A DNA stretch of 16,810 nt from assembly GCA_003476445.1 (NCBI GenBank), contig DMUF01000208.1, positions 3,414-20,223 of the forward strand, given 5' to 3'. Origin of the DNA: Gammaproteobacteria bacterium. GTDB lineage: Bacteria; Pseudomonadota; Gammaproteobacteria; Pseudomonadales; Azotimanducaceae. A program made the position numbers and the translations under genes. The number at the start of each line of letters is the position of its first letter. Position 1 is the first letter of the stretch. The notes below the pieces were generated by a model that saw only the letters and a list, made by a program, of their open reading frames with translations, was not told where the DNA came from and did no database searches. Positions 7,084-14,449 of the stretch are shown piece by piece.

Positions 7084-7099
7084 GTCGTCGTGCGACGAC
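7084..7099. promoter_or_regulatory. Inverted repeat GTCGTCG-TG-CGACGAC upstream of the small secreted protein gene
   Basis: Two perfect seven-base arms flank a two-base centre, and the repeat ends five bases before the Shine-Dalgarno sequence of the 6709-7065 gene. As DNA it is a plausible operator for a dimeric repressor. As RNA it would form a six-base-pair hairpin with a four-base GCAC loop immediately before the ribosome-binding site. The sequence alone does not say which. Confidence 0.4.
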
Positions 7100-7150
7100 A
7101 TGCTAGCGCGCGAAGCGGCGACGGCTCAACGACCTCTCGCGCGGGCAGGC

Positions 7151-7198
7151 CAGTACTGCCGCGCGCCTGTCACCGAGATCAGGTTCTGAGCGTATACT
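7151..7198 (+). promoter_or_regulatory. Possible chemoreceptor promoter: palindrome CAGTACTG and -10 TATACT
   Basis: TATACT at 7193-7198 matches the sigma-70 -10 consensus at five of six positions and lies about 58 bases before the GTG start of the chemoreceptor gene. There is no good -35 box at 16-18 bases. The perfect palindrome CAGTACTG (7151-7158) would fall near -50 and could bind an activator. The remaining spacer (7100-7255) holds only the GGAGG ribosome-binding site at 7240-7244. Confidence 0.3.
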
Positions 7199-7255
7199 CG
7201 CCGCTCCGAACTCATCGCTTGCCGCGACTGAGACGGGACGGAGGACCCTCGAACC

Positions 7256-8968
7256 GTGACGTTCGCAAACCGCTTTCGCCTGACCTCGCTTGTTGCGAGC
7301 CTCTTCGTGATCTGCCTGCTCGGCGTCATGATGGCGCTGTGGTTCGGCAGCGCTGCGCTGCGCGAGGCGACCGACCGCGAGCGCGAATCACTCGCTCTGT
7401 CGGCGGAACTCAAACTGAGCTCCGACGAGCTGACGCGACTGGCACGCACCTATGTCGTAACCGGGGATACGCAGCACGAGTCAGACTATTGGCAGGTTCT
7501 TGCCGTGCGGAACGGTCAGTCTCCGCGCCCGGACGGAAGCACTGTCGCGCTCCGCGCGCTCATGGTCGAAACGGGTTTCACGCAGGCCGAGCTCGAGCTG
7601 CTTGCGCGCGCCGAGGCGAATTCAAATGCGCTGGTGGCCATCGAAACCGCCGCCTTCCAGGCCATCAGTGGGCGCTTCATGCCCGAGGGTCAGCCCCCGA
7701 GCCGTAATGCAGACGACTATGTACGGGTCGCGGAACCCGACCCCGCGTATGCCGTTCGCATCATGCACGACGAGCGCTACCACGAAGAGAAAGCGCTCAT
7801 CATGCAGCCGATCGCCGAGTCCGCCGCCATGGTATCGAAGCGGACCCAGGCGGCGGTGGAGCAACTGACGCGCAGGTTGAACGCGCTGATCGGGGCGGCA
7901 ATTGCCTTCAGTGCGCTCATCGTCACCCTGTTGTGGCTGAACCATCAATTTGCGCAGCGGCCGGTAATCCGGGCGATCGGTCGCGTATCGCAAAACCTCG
8001 AAGAGATCAGCACCGGCGCGATCGATCTGTCGCGCCGCATCAATAACACGCGCGAAGACGAACTCGGGGTGCTGGCACGCGCCCTCGACCGGACACTGCA
8101 GCGCGTCGGTGACCTTGTCGCGCGAGTGGCCGGAGCCACAGAGCTGGTCGCGCATGCGGCTTCCGAAATTACTGCAGCGGCGCAGCAGCAACGTGAGACC
8201 AGCAGCGAGTTCGGCGCATCGACCAGCGAAATCGCAGCGTCGACCAACGAGATCTCCGCCAATTCGCGCGAGCTGCTCGCCACCATGACCGACGTATCTG
8301 CCGCCAGCATCGAAACAGCCGACGTCGCCAACCGCGGACGTGACGACATCGATCGTATGGAGGCAAGCATGCAACAGCTATCGGCTGCCACCACATCCAT
8401 CTCAGCCAAGCTCGCCATGATCTCCGAGCGTGCGAATAACATCGGTACGGTCGTAACCACCATTACCCGCGTAGCGGACCAGACCAACCTGCTCTCGCTC
8501 AACGCCGCAATCGAAGCGGAAAAGGCCGGCGAGTACGGTTTGGGCTTCTCCGTCGTTGCGCGCGAAATCCGCCGCCTGGCGGATCAGACCGAAGTCGCGA
8601 CACTCGATATCGAGCGCATCGTCAGCGAAATGCAAAGCTCGGTCAGCAGCGGAGTGATGGAGATGGACCGCTTCGACGAGCAGGTCCGCACCGGTGTGCA
8701 GGAAACCATGCGCATCAGCACGGAGCTGTCGACCATCATCGGCGGTGTCGAGGGGCTAGGCCCGCGTTTTGAACAGGCGCAGCAGAGCATGCAGGCACAG
8801 GTGGTCGGCGCCGGGCAGATCAACGACGCGATGATGCAACTGCGCGAGGTCGCTGTAGGCTCCGGTGAGTCCTCCGAGCGCCTTTACGCCGCTTCTGCAC
8901 AACTGCTGCGCGCGATCGACGAACTGCAGAACGAAGTCGGACGCTTCAGCACATCGCCTAGTCGATGA
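7256..8968 (+). CDS. Methyl-accepting chemotaxis protein with WspA-like signalling domain
   Basis: The 570-residue receptor has a first membrane helix at about 10-30, an extracytoplasmic helical sensor of roughly 180 residues, a second membrane helix at about 209-228, one HAMP domain (about 235-288), and a coiled-coil signalling domain to the C-terminus. The hairpin tip VADQTNLLSLNAAIEAEKAG (406-425) through GFSVVAREIRRLADQT (430-445), followed by ATLDIERIVSEMQ and SSGVMEMDRF, is the pattern I know from WspA, the receptor controlling surface-sensing c-di-GMP signalling in Pseudomonas. The sensor instead holds LTRLARTYVVTGD (59-71) and VRNGQSPRPDG, a motif of another periplasmic helical sensor type. 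There is no C-terminal CheR-docking pentapeptide. The start is GTG at 7256, with GGAGG 11 bases upstream. No chemotaxis or wsp genes are nearby. Its last 11 bases overlap the end of the convergent SIMPL gene. Confidence 0.9.
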   Translation: MTFANRFRLTSLVASLFVICLLGVMMALWFGSAALREATDRERESLALSAELKLSSDELTRLARTYVVTGDTQHESDYWQVLAVRNGQSPRPDGSTVALRALMVETGFTQAELELLARAEANSNALVAIETAAFQAISGRFMPEGQPPSRNADDYVRVAEPDPAYAVRIMHDERYHEEKALIMQPIAESAAMVSKRTQAAVEQLTRRLNALIGAAIAFSALIVTLLWLNHQFAQRPVIRAIGRVSQNLEEISTGAIDLSRRINNTREDELGVLARALDRTLQRVGDLVARVAGATELVAHAASEITAAAQQQRETSSEFGASTSEIAASTNEISANSRELLATMTDVSAASIETADVANRGRDDIDRMEASMQQLSAATTSISAKLAMISERANNIGTVVTTITRVADQTNLLSLNAAIEAEKAGEYGLGFSVVAREIRRLADQTEVATLDIERIVSEMQSSVSSGVMEMDRFDEQVRTGVQETMRISTELSTIIGGVEGLGPRFEQAQQSMQAQVVGAGQINDAMMQLREVAVGSGESSERLYAASAQLLRAIDELQNEVGRFSTSPSR

Positions 8969-9665
8969 GGTAGTACTCGAGCGTCGAGACGACCCGCACT
9001 TTCTTGATATGCGGGTTGTTGCTGTCGCGATCCTCGATCATGAACTGACCCTGGCGCGCGGCGCGCAGCTTGCCGAGCTGACTTTCCGAGTCGGCTGCAA
9101 ACTTCGCCGCCACTTCCCGACCATTACGTGTCGCTTCCTCGATCATTTCTGGCTTGATCGCGTTGAGCCCGCCAAACAGGTACTGGGTGCGAAACTCGAA
9201 GTTCTCCTGGTTCAGCACCACGCCGGCCTTGCCGAGCTCTAGGAGATCGCTGCCCGCGTCGCGCACCGCGTCGATCTTGTTGGTAAACACGGTGACGACC
9301 TGCGATACCGAGTAGCGAAAGCGCACGTTGCTGTCACCGTAAGGCTGGGCCAGCCGGTCGAGCACGCTGGGCGCACTGACGCTGATTTCTTCGCTGGCGA
9401 ACCCCCGCGCTTCAAGAAAGGCGAAGACCGCTTTGCGCTGCGACTCGATAGCGGCGACCAGCGCGTCGAGATCATCGCCAGCCACCACAAACTGGAGTGG
9501 CCAGATCGCCGTATCCGCGGTGACCTCGCGTTCCGCGAGCCCCTTTACCTCGACGCTGCGATCAAGCTTGCGCGCATCCACGAAACCCTTGCCGATACCG
9601 GCGCCTGCCGTGGCAAGACCCACGGCAATGAGCGCACCGAGCCATATGTTCGCCGAGTTGTTCAT
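8958..9665 (-). CDS. SIMPL (DUF541/YggE-like) domain protein, membrane-anchored
   Basis: This 235-residue protein has an N-terminal hydrophobic segment (about residues 7-25) that acts as an uncleaved anchor or signal peptide. It continues directly into the start of the SIMPL domain (SVEVKGLAEREVTADTAIW, about 36-54). Further family features are the region around SAPSVLDRLAQ, the TNKIDAVRDAGSDLLELGKAGV stretch, and the C-terminal KVRVVSTLEYYL strand. SIMPL proteins such as E. coli YggE sit in the periplasm or membrane, form large oligomers and have been linked to oxidative stress protection; no catalytic activity is settled. I chose the ATG at 9663-9665 because the protein then starts just before the anchor. 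A longer open frame reaches 9872 but runs into the M48 gene. It is the last gene of the minus-strand run, 58 bases after the M48 gene. Confidence 0.88.
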   Translation of the reverse strand: MNNSANIWLGALIAVGLATAGAGIGKGFVDARKLDRSVEVKGLAEREVTADTAIWPLQFVVAGDDLDALVAAIESQRKAVFAFLEARGFASEEISVSAPSVLDRLAQPYGDSNVRFRYSVSQVVTVFTNKIDAVRDAGSDLLELGKAGVVLNQENFEFRTQYLFGGLNAIKPEMIEEATRNGREVAAKFAADSESQLGKLRAARQGQFMIEDRDSNNPHIKKVRVVSTLEYYLID

Positions 9666-9723
9666 GTGCTGTTCTCTGTGGTTCTTTCTTTCGATGTCGG
9701 GGCTTGCTGCAGCGGTCCCGATC

Positions 9724-10530
9724 TTAGCGCGGGCAGTCCGGACGGCGCCCCGCAGACCGCGCGCTTTCTGCGCGTCGAAGCGCCGCCGGCATGCGTGCTT
9801 CGAGCTCGGCAATGCGTGCGCTGCTCGAAGGATGGGTCGACAGAAAATCGGGCGGTCGCTCTCCACCCACACGGCTCATGCTACGCCAGAGCGTGACGCT
9901 TGCGCGCGGGTCGAAGCCCGCATTCGCCATGTAATCAAGGCCCAGCAGGTCGGCCTCGGTCTCCTGCGCCCTGCCAAAGGGAAGAATCAGCCCCACCTGC
10001 GCGCCAAGACCCAACAGGCCAAAGAGCTCCTGCTGCGCGGGCGAACCCGTTCCCGTCGCGATCTGCACCACCTGCAACCCGGAACTGGCCAGGCTCTGGG
10101 TCGACACACGTTCATTGGCATGTCGCGCCGTCACGTGGGCGATCTCGTGACCGATGACAGCGGCAAGCTGATCGGCGTCTGTCGCTACCCCCAGCAGTCC
10201 GCGGTAGACGCCGATTTTGCGACCGGGCAGAGCGAACGCGTTGACCGCCGGGTCGTCGAATACACGCACCTCCCACTGCGCCGGATCACCACCCGGCAGC
10301 GCGCGAATGACATGTGCCGCCACGCATTCCACATGCCGGCTTTTGGCACCCTGACGAAGGACGGGGGTCTGCGCCTGCATTTCTGCAAAAGCGGCCGCGC
10401 CCATCCGCGCCATATCCGCTTCCGGATAGAGGATGAGCTGACCGCGACCCAGGGGAGAGCTGGAGCAGGCGGCGAGCAGGGCCAGCGCCGCGAGCGCCAG
10501 GCGTCGCGACACGCGACGCCGGATGGTCAC
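9724..10530 (-). CDS. M48 family zinc metalloprotease, predicted lipoprotein
   Basis: The 268-residue protein begins with a lipoprotein signal: several arginines, a hydrophobic stretch, then LLAAC with the lipidated cysteine at residue 22. The M48 peptidase domain follows. The zinc motif HEIAH is at 128-132 and the third ligand is E192 in ETEADLLG. NAFALPGRKIGVYRGLL, just before, is the usual family segment. Related small M48 lipoproteins (LoiP, YcaL) degrade misassembled outer-membrane proteins in the periplasm, and that role is inferred here. There is no TPR domain, so it is not BepA-like over its full length. The GTG at 10528-10530 is chosen because it overlaps the malic enzyme stop codon as GTGA and puts the signal peptide at the very N-terminus. 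An upstream in-frame GTG (10557) would add nine residues inside the malic enzyme gene. Confidence 0.9.
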   Translation of the reverse strand: MTIRRRVSRRLALAALALLAACSSSPLGRGQLILYPEADMARMGAAAFAEMQAQTPVLRQGAKSRHVECVAAHVIRALPGGDPAQWEVRVFDDPAVNAFALPGRKIGVYRGLLGVATDADQLAAVIGHEIAHVTARHANERVSTQSLASSGLQVVQIATGTGSPAQQELFGLLGLGAQVGLILPFGRAQETEADLLGLDYMANAGFDPRASVTLWRSMSRVGGERPPDFLSTHPSSSARIAELEARMPAALRRAESARSAGRRPDCPR

Positions 10531-12197
10531 ACGAAACGCGGGTAATCGGGCGTCCACATCGCGTCCTGGGCTGCTGCCAGGAAGTCCGCGGGTGCCGGCA
10601 CCGTGGCGAGCCCCTCGCGATGCGCCTGGGCGGCGACCGCCGCCGCGCCATGGGCAGTGATCTCTCGCAACCGCGAGATGTCCGGGTACAGCAGGCCGCG
10701 CTCGAGCTCGTCATTGGTGACCTGCGCAGCCAGACTCGACGCAGAAGCCGAAATCATGTCATCCGACACCTGACGCGCCCCTGCGAGGAGCGCACCCAGG
10801 CCGATGGCCGGGAACACGAACACGTTGTTGCCCTGCCCCACATGAATGGTGCGGCCGGCATAGCGCACCGGCAGGAACGGGCTGCCCGTGGCCACAAGCC
10901 CGCGCCCATCCGTCCAGCGGATGAGGTCATCAGGATGCGCTTCGCAATTCGAGGTCGGATTGGAGAGCGGGAAGATCACCGGCTCCGCGCACTGGGAGGC
11001 CATGGACCGTATGAGACTTTCCCCGAACGCGCCCGGCTGTCCGCTGGTGCCAATCAGCACGGTCGGCGCGAAACGCGCCACCACCGCCTCGAGCGATCGG
11101 TCGTCATCAAGCCCGGCCGCGGTCGCCGCCTCCGGCGACCAGGCGAGCTCGCGCTTGTAGCTGTCTGCATAACTGCGGTCGTTAACAAGCAGCCCGGTGC
11201 TGTCGAGCAGCGCCATGCAGCGTGCGAGGTCCGCCTCGGCCACGCCCTCTTCGCGCAGCGCCGCCTTGATCTGACGCGCGATGCCAAGCCCGGCCGCGCC
11301 CGCTCCGTGAATGATGATGCGCTGGTCCGACAACCGCTCGCCCTTGCGCCGCAGCGCGGAAAAGACGCCCGCCAGCGTGACCGCGCCGGTTCCCTGAATA
11401 TCGTCGTTGAACGACAGGAAGCGATGGCGGTAGCGCTCGAGCACCTGCAGCGCGTTGTCCTTGCGGAAGTCTTCCCATTGCAGCAGGCCCTGCGGAAAGA
11501 GCTCAGCAAAGGCGACCGTGAATTCCTCGACCAGGTCGTCGTAAGCGCTGCCGGTCAACCGCTCCCGGGGCCAGCCCAGGTAGAGATCATTCTGTAGCAG
11601 CTCGCGATTGTTGGTGCCGACGTCGAGGCTGACGGGCAGGGTTTCCGACGGGTCGATACCGGCAGCGGCGGTGTAGAGCGCGAGCTTGCCGACCGAGATT
11701 GCCATGCCGCCGGCGCCCTGGTCGCCGATGCCGAGAATGGACTCGTTGTCAGTGACCACCGACAGCCGGATATTACGACCATCGGCTGCGCGTTCGAGGA
11801 TTTGGCGCACGCGTCCGCGGTCGCCCGGCGTAATCCAGACGCCGCGCCCGCGCTGAAATACTTCGCTGAACTTCTGGCAGGCGAGCCCCACCGTGGGCGT
11901 ATAGACAATGGGCATGAACTCGGCCAGATGATCCATGAGCAGGCGGTAGTAGAGGTGCTCATTGCGATCCTGAAGACCCGCCAGCTCGCGATAGCGCGCA
12001 AGCGGATCGGTCACCGCGCTCAGGCGCTGGTAGAAGCGAACAACCTGCTGCTCCTGGGTGTTGAAGGTCGGGGGTAGCAGGCCATGAAGCTGCAGCAGAT
12101 CGCGCTCAGCCTCGGTAAAGGCGCTGCCCTTGTAGAGCAGCGGGTCGCGCAGAAGCGCATGTCCGCGCAGCTGCGTGTGAATGATCCTTGCCGTCAC
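10527..12197 (-). CDS. maeA: NAD-type malic enzyme (malate dehydrogenase, oxaloacetate-decarboxylating)
   Basis: The 556-residue protein has the length of E. coli MaeA/SfcA (565) and lacks the phosphotransacetylase-like domain of MaeB. Catalytic features are visible: the tyrosine Y99 in VYTPTVGLAC, the lysine K171 in SVGKLALY, and metal-binding acids E242 and D243 (WEDF) and D265/D266 (FNDDIQGT). A nucleotide-binding GAGAAGLGIA lies at about 298-307, and LSNPTSNCEA and ATGSPF sit further on. The enzyme converts malate to pyruvate and CO2 with reduction of NAD in the cytoplasm, linking the citric acid cycle to pyruvate. NAD versus NADP use cannot be read with certainty. The start is GTG at 12195-12197, which overlaps the CoA transferase stop as GTGA; its own stop overlaps the M48 GTG in the same way. 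Both overlaps imply coupled translation. Confidence 0.93.
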   Translation of the reverse strand: MTARIIHTQLRGHALLRDPLLYKGSAFTEAERDLLQLHGLLPPTFNTQEQQVVRFYQRLSAVTDPLARYRELAGLQDRNEHLYYRLLMDHLAEFMPIVYTPTVGLACQKFSEVFQRGRGVWITPGDRGRVRQILERAADGRNIRLSVVTDNESILGIGDQGAGGMAISVGKLALYTAAAGIDPSETLPVSLDVGTNNRELLQNDLYLGWPRERLTGSAYDDLVEEFTVAFAELFPQGLLQWEDFRKDNALQVLERYRHRFLSFNDDIQGTGAVTLAGVFSALRRKGERLSDQRIIIHGAGAAGLGIARQIKAALREEGVAEADLARCMALLDSTGLLVNDRSYADSYKRELAWSPEAATAAGLDDDRSLEAVVARFAPTVLIGTSGQPGAFGESLIRSMASQCAEPVIFPLSNPTSNCEAHPDDLIRWTDGRGLVATGSPFLPVRYAGRTIHVGQGNNVFVFPAIGLGALLAGARQVSDDMISASASSLAAQVTNDELERGLLYPDISRLREITAHGAAAVAAQAHREGLATVPAPADFLAAAQDAMWTPDYPRFV

Positions 12198-13432
12198 GAT
12201 GGTTTGTCTTCCTCAGTAGCCGATTGCACCGCGCCGCTGGCGGCGAGGGCGTGAATTTCGTTCGGGGCGTACCCCGCCGCAGCGAGCACCGCCGTGGTGT
12301 GCTGACCCAGCCGGGGAGCGGGTCCGCGCGGGCCGACATCTGCGTCGCGAAAGCGCATGGGAATGCGCACGCTGCGGTAGGTGCCGAGGGTCTCGTGCGC
12401 GATCTCGGGAAACATCTCAATAGCCGCTGCCTGACGATCAGCAGCGACTTCTTCGAGGGTGAGCACCGGGCCCCAGATGAGCCCCGCGCGATCAAAAATC
12501 TCGCCCCACTCATCGCGACTGCGCGCCGCAAGAATACCGTCGATGGCATCGACCAGCTCGCGCATGTGGCGATAGCGGCTGCTGGCATCCTTGAAGCGGG
12601 GGTCAGCAAGCCAGTCCGGACGATCCAGCGCAGCACAAAGCTTGTCCCACGCGCTGCCACCCATGGTATTCAGTACCACCCACTTGCCGTCGCCGCAGGG
12701 ATACCGATTGGCCGCGGGCGCGAGCTGCTCATGTCGCGCGCGCCGCCGTACGGGAGCCTGATCCACTGCGGTCACGCCGAAGTCAGAGGCCTGCGTCCAG
12801 ATGGCGGTTTCATACAGCGAGGTCTCGACCACCTGACCCTGGCCGGTACGTTCCGCCAGCCGAAGGGCGGCGAGCACCGCGCCGACGAGGGCGAGACCGG
12901 TGGTGTGATCACCCTGCGCTGGTCGCGCCATGGGCACGGCGCCATGATCGCCCTCGCGCATGGCGTCATAGAGACCAGAGCGGCCGAAGAACGCGGTGAC
13001 GTCATAACCCGGCCGGCCGGCATCGGGGCCCCCGGTTCCGTAACCCGTGAGCGTCGCATGAACGAGCTGCGGATTGATGGCCATAAGCGTTTCCGGATCG
13101 AGCCCGAACTTCGCCTGACGCTGTGGCAGGAGATTGCACAGGAACACCTGCGCGCCTGCGACCAGACGCTGCACGACTTTCGCGCCCGCCTCGGTATCGA
13201 GCGCAACCGCGATGGATTCCTTGCCACGATTGTCGACATCGAAGCCGAAATCGTACCCCTTGAGCGGGCCTTCGATTTTCGCCGGTCGACCAATACCCCG
13301 CATCGGGTCGCCGCCGAGCGGCTCCACCTTGACCACGCGCGCGCCCAGGTCCGCAAGGATAGCCGCCGCGCTGGGGGCGGCCATGTAGTTGTCCACCTCG
13401 ATCACGGTCACGCCGGCAAGCGGTGCATTCAC
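12194..13432 (-). CDS. CaiB/BaiF family (class III) CoA transferase
   Basis: This 412-residue protein matches the class III CoA transferase family. The N-terminus is PLAGVTVIEVDNYMAAPSAA. ILADLGARVVKVEPLGGDP (26-44) and the CoA-binding region with NRGKESIAVALDT (68-80) follow, then LTGYGTGGP (128-136), GYDVTAFF (142-149) and LVGAVLAALRLAERTGQGQ. The family moves CoA between carboxylic acids through a covalent enzyme anhydride, or racemises 2-methylacyl-CoA. At the usual catalytic aspartate (GQxVDxSL) this protein has glutamate: GQVVETSL, E203. I do not know whether that is a subfamily feature. The start is GTG at 13430-13432, with GGGAGGGG five bases upstream. The open frame continues another 89 codons upstream into the metallophosphoesterase gene with no family similarity. 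The acyl substrate is unknown. It leads the coupled trio with malic enzyme and the M48 protease. Confidence 0.88.
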   Translation of the reverse strand: MNAPLAGVTVIEVDNYMAAPSAAAILADLGARVVKVEPLGGDPMRGIGRPAKIEGPLKGYDFGFDVDNRGKESIAVALDTEAGAKVVQRLVAGAQVFLCNLLPQRQAKFGLDPETLMAINPQLVHATLTGYGTGGPDAGRPGYDVTAFFGRSGLYDAMREGDHGAVPMARPAQGDHTTGLALVGAVLAALRLAERTGQGQVVETSLYETAIWTQASDFGVTAVDQAPVRRRARHEQLAPAANRYPCGDGKWVVLNTMGGSAWDKLCAALDRPDWLADPRFKDASSRYRHMRELVDAIDGILAARSRDEWGEIFDRAGLIWGPVLTLEEVAADRQAAAIEMFPEIAHETLGTYRSVRIPMRFRDADVGPRGPAPRLGQHTTAVLAAAGYAPNEIHALAASGAVQSATEEDKPS

Positions 13433-13479
13433 GAGATCCCCTCCCGCGAGCCGGCGTTGCGCCGACCCGGACTCAACTG

Positions 13480-14445
13480 TCAAAGAAGCGGGATTGTAGA
13501 GGTGAGTGCGTGCACGGTCACCTCCGGCGGGCAGTTCAGACGCGCCTCGACCACGGACGCCCCTGCTCCCGGAGAGGTATACCCCTTCAGCAGGCCATAC
13601 TGCCAGGCGCCGCGTCCGAGCCGGCGCGGAATACGCGCCTCGAGAATCAGCGGCACTTCGCCCGGAAGACAGATCTGACCGCCATGGGTATGCCCGCACA
13701 GCATCAGATCAACGCCGGCGTGGGCTGCCTGACGATAGATCTCGGGGCTGTGGGACAACAGGATGAGGGGCAGATCGCCGTCCGCACCCGTCAGCGCCTT
13801 CTCGACATTACCAAGCCCGAAGTAGTGCACATCATCGATGCCGGCCAGAATGAAGCGGTCACCCCCGTGCTGCACACACACGTGCTCGTTCATCAGCACG
13901 CGCACGCCCATTCCCTCGAGCGCGGGCAAGAGCGCCACCGGATCATGGTTGCCGAGCACTGCATAGACCGGCTCCGCAAGGCAGGCACGCAGCCGCTCGA
14001 GATTCCGGATCGCGCGACTGGGGTCGCCATGGGTTTCGAACCGGTAATCGCCGGTCAGCACGCAAAGATCATGTTCCAGTGGTTGCACGGCCTGAATGAT
14101 GGCCTCGACCAGAGGCTCGCTGGCATCGATATGCAGGTCGGACAGATGGAGGATGCGCAATCCCTCGAGGCCGGCGGGCAGACCCGGCAGCGCGATACGG
14201 TTCTGCACCACACGAATATCGCGCGTATTACGCTGCGCGCGACCCCAGAGGCCGGTGAGCTTCAGCACCCACGGGATGAAGCGCTGCATCGCGTACCAGT
14301 TCTCCGGATGAAAGAACTTGCGCGCACTGGTCCCCGATCCGCGAAACAGGTCGTCCTCGTGTTCCCGTTCGAGACCCAGCCGCTGGCGCGCGTGTACCGC
14401 GCCCAGCCGGGCTTCGAGCCATTGCTTTAGTTCGGCGTCAGTCAC
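13480..14445 (-). CDS. Calcineurin-like metallophosphoesterase
   Basis: All five metallophosphoesterase motifs are present in order: DLH (about residues 103-105), GD (132-133), GNHD (165-168), the histidine of LSHSP (232), and GHTHGGQ (251-257). The C-terminal part ends with YGLLKGYTSPGAG and NCPPEVTVHAL, typical of the YaeI-type subgroup that hydrolyses phosphodiester substrates such as model aryl phosphodiesters. The true substrate is unknown. About 95 residues with a partly hydrophobic stretch (RFIPWVLKLTGLW) precede the catalytic domain and may contact the membrane. The start is uncertain: GTG at 14445 follows the serine hydrolase stop by four bases, while TTG at 14460 would overlap it. 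Neither has a strong ribosome-binding site, so translational coupling to the upstream gene is likely. A 47-base gap separates it from the CoA transferase gene. Confidence 0.87.
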   Translation of the reverse strand: MTDAELKQWLEARLGAVHARQRLGLEREHEDDLFRGSGTSARKFFHPENWYAMQRFIPWVLKLTGLWGRAQRNTRDIRVVQNRIALPGLPAGLEGLRILHLSDLHIDASEPLVEAIIQAVQPLEHDLCVLTGDYRFETHGDPSRAIRNLERLRACLAEPVYAVLGNHDPVALLPALEGMGVRVLMNEHVCVQHGGDRFILAGIDDVHYFGLGNVEKALTGADGDLPLILLSHSPEIYRQAAHAGVDLMLCGHTHGGQICLPGEVPLILEARIPRRLGRGAWQYGLLKGYTSPGAGASVVEARLNCPPEVTVHALTSTIPLL

Positions 14446-14449
14446 CGCA

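Noticed and set aside
9666..9872. Longer form of the SIMPL protein starting at 9872
   Set aside because: The extra 69 residues are basic, overlap the M48 gene antisense to nothing conserved, and would precede the membrane anchor.
12188..13678. 496-codon open frame on the plus strand opposite the CoA transferase gene
   Set aside because: The minus-strand frame has clear family motifs and a strong ribosome-binding site. The plus-strand frame has neither and is a codon-bias shadow.
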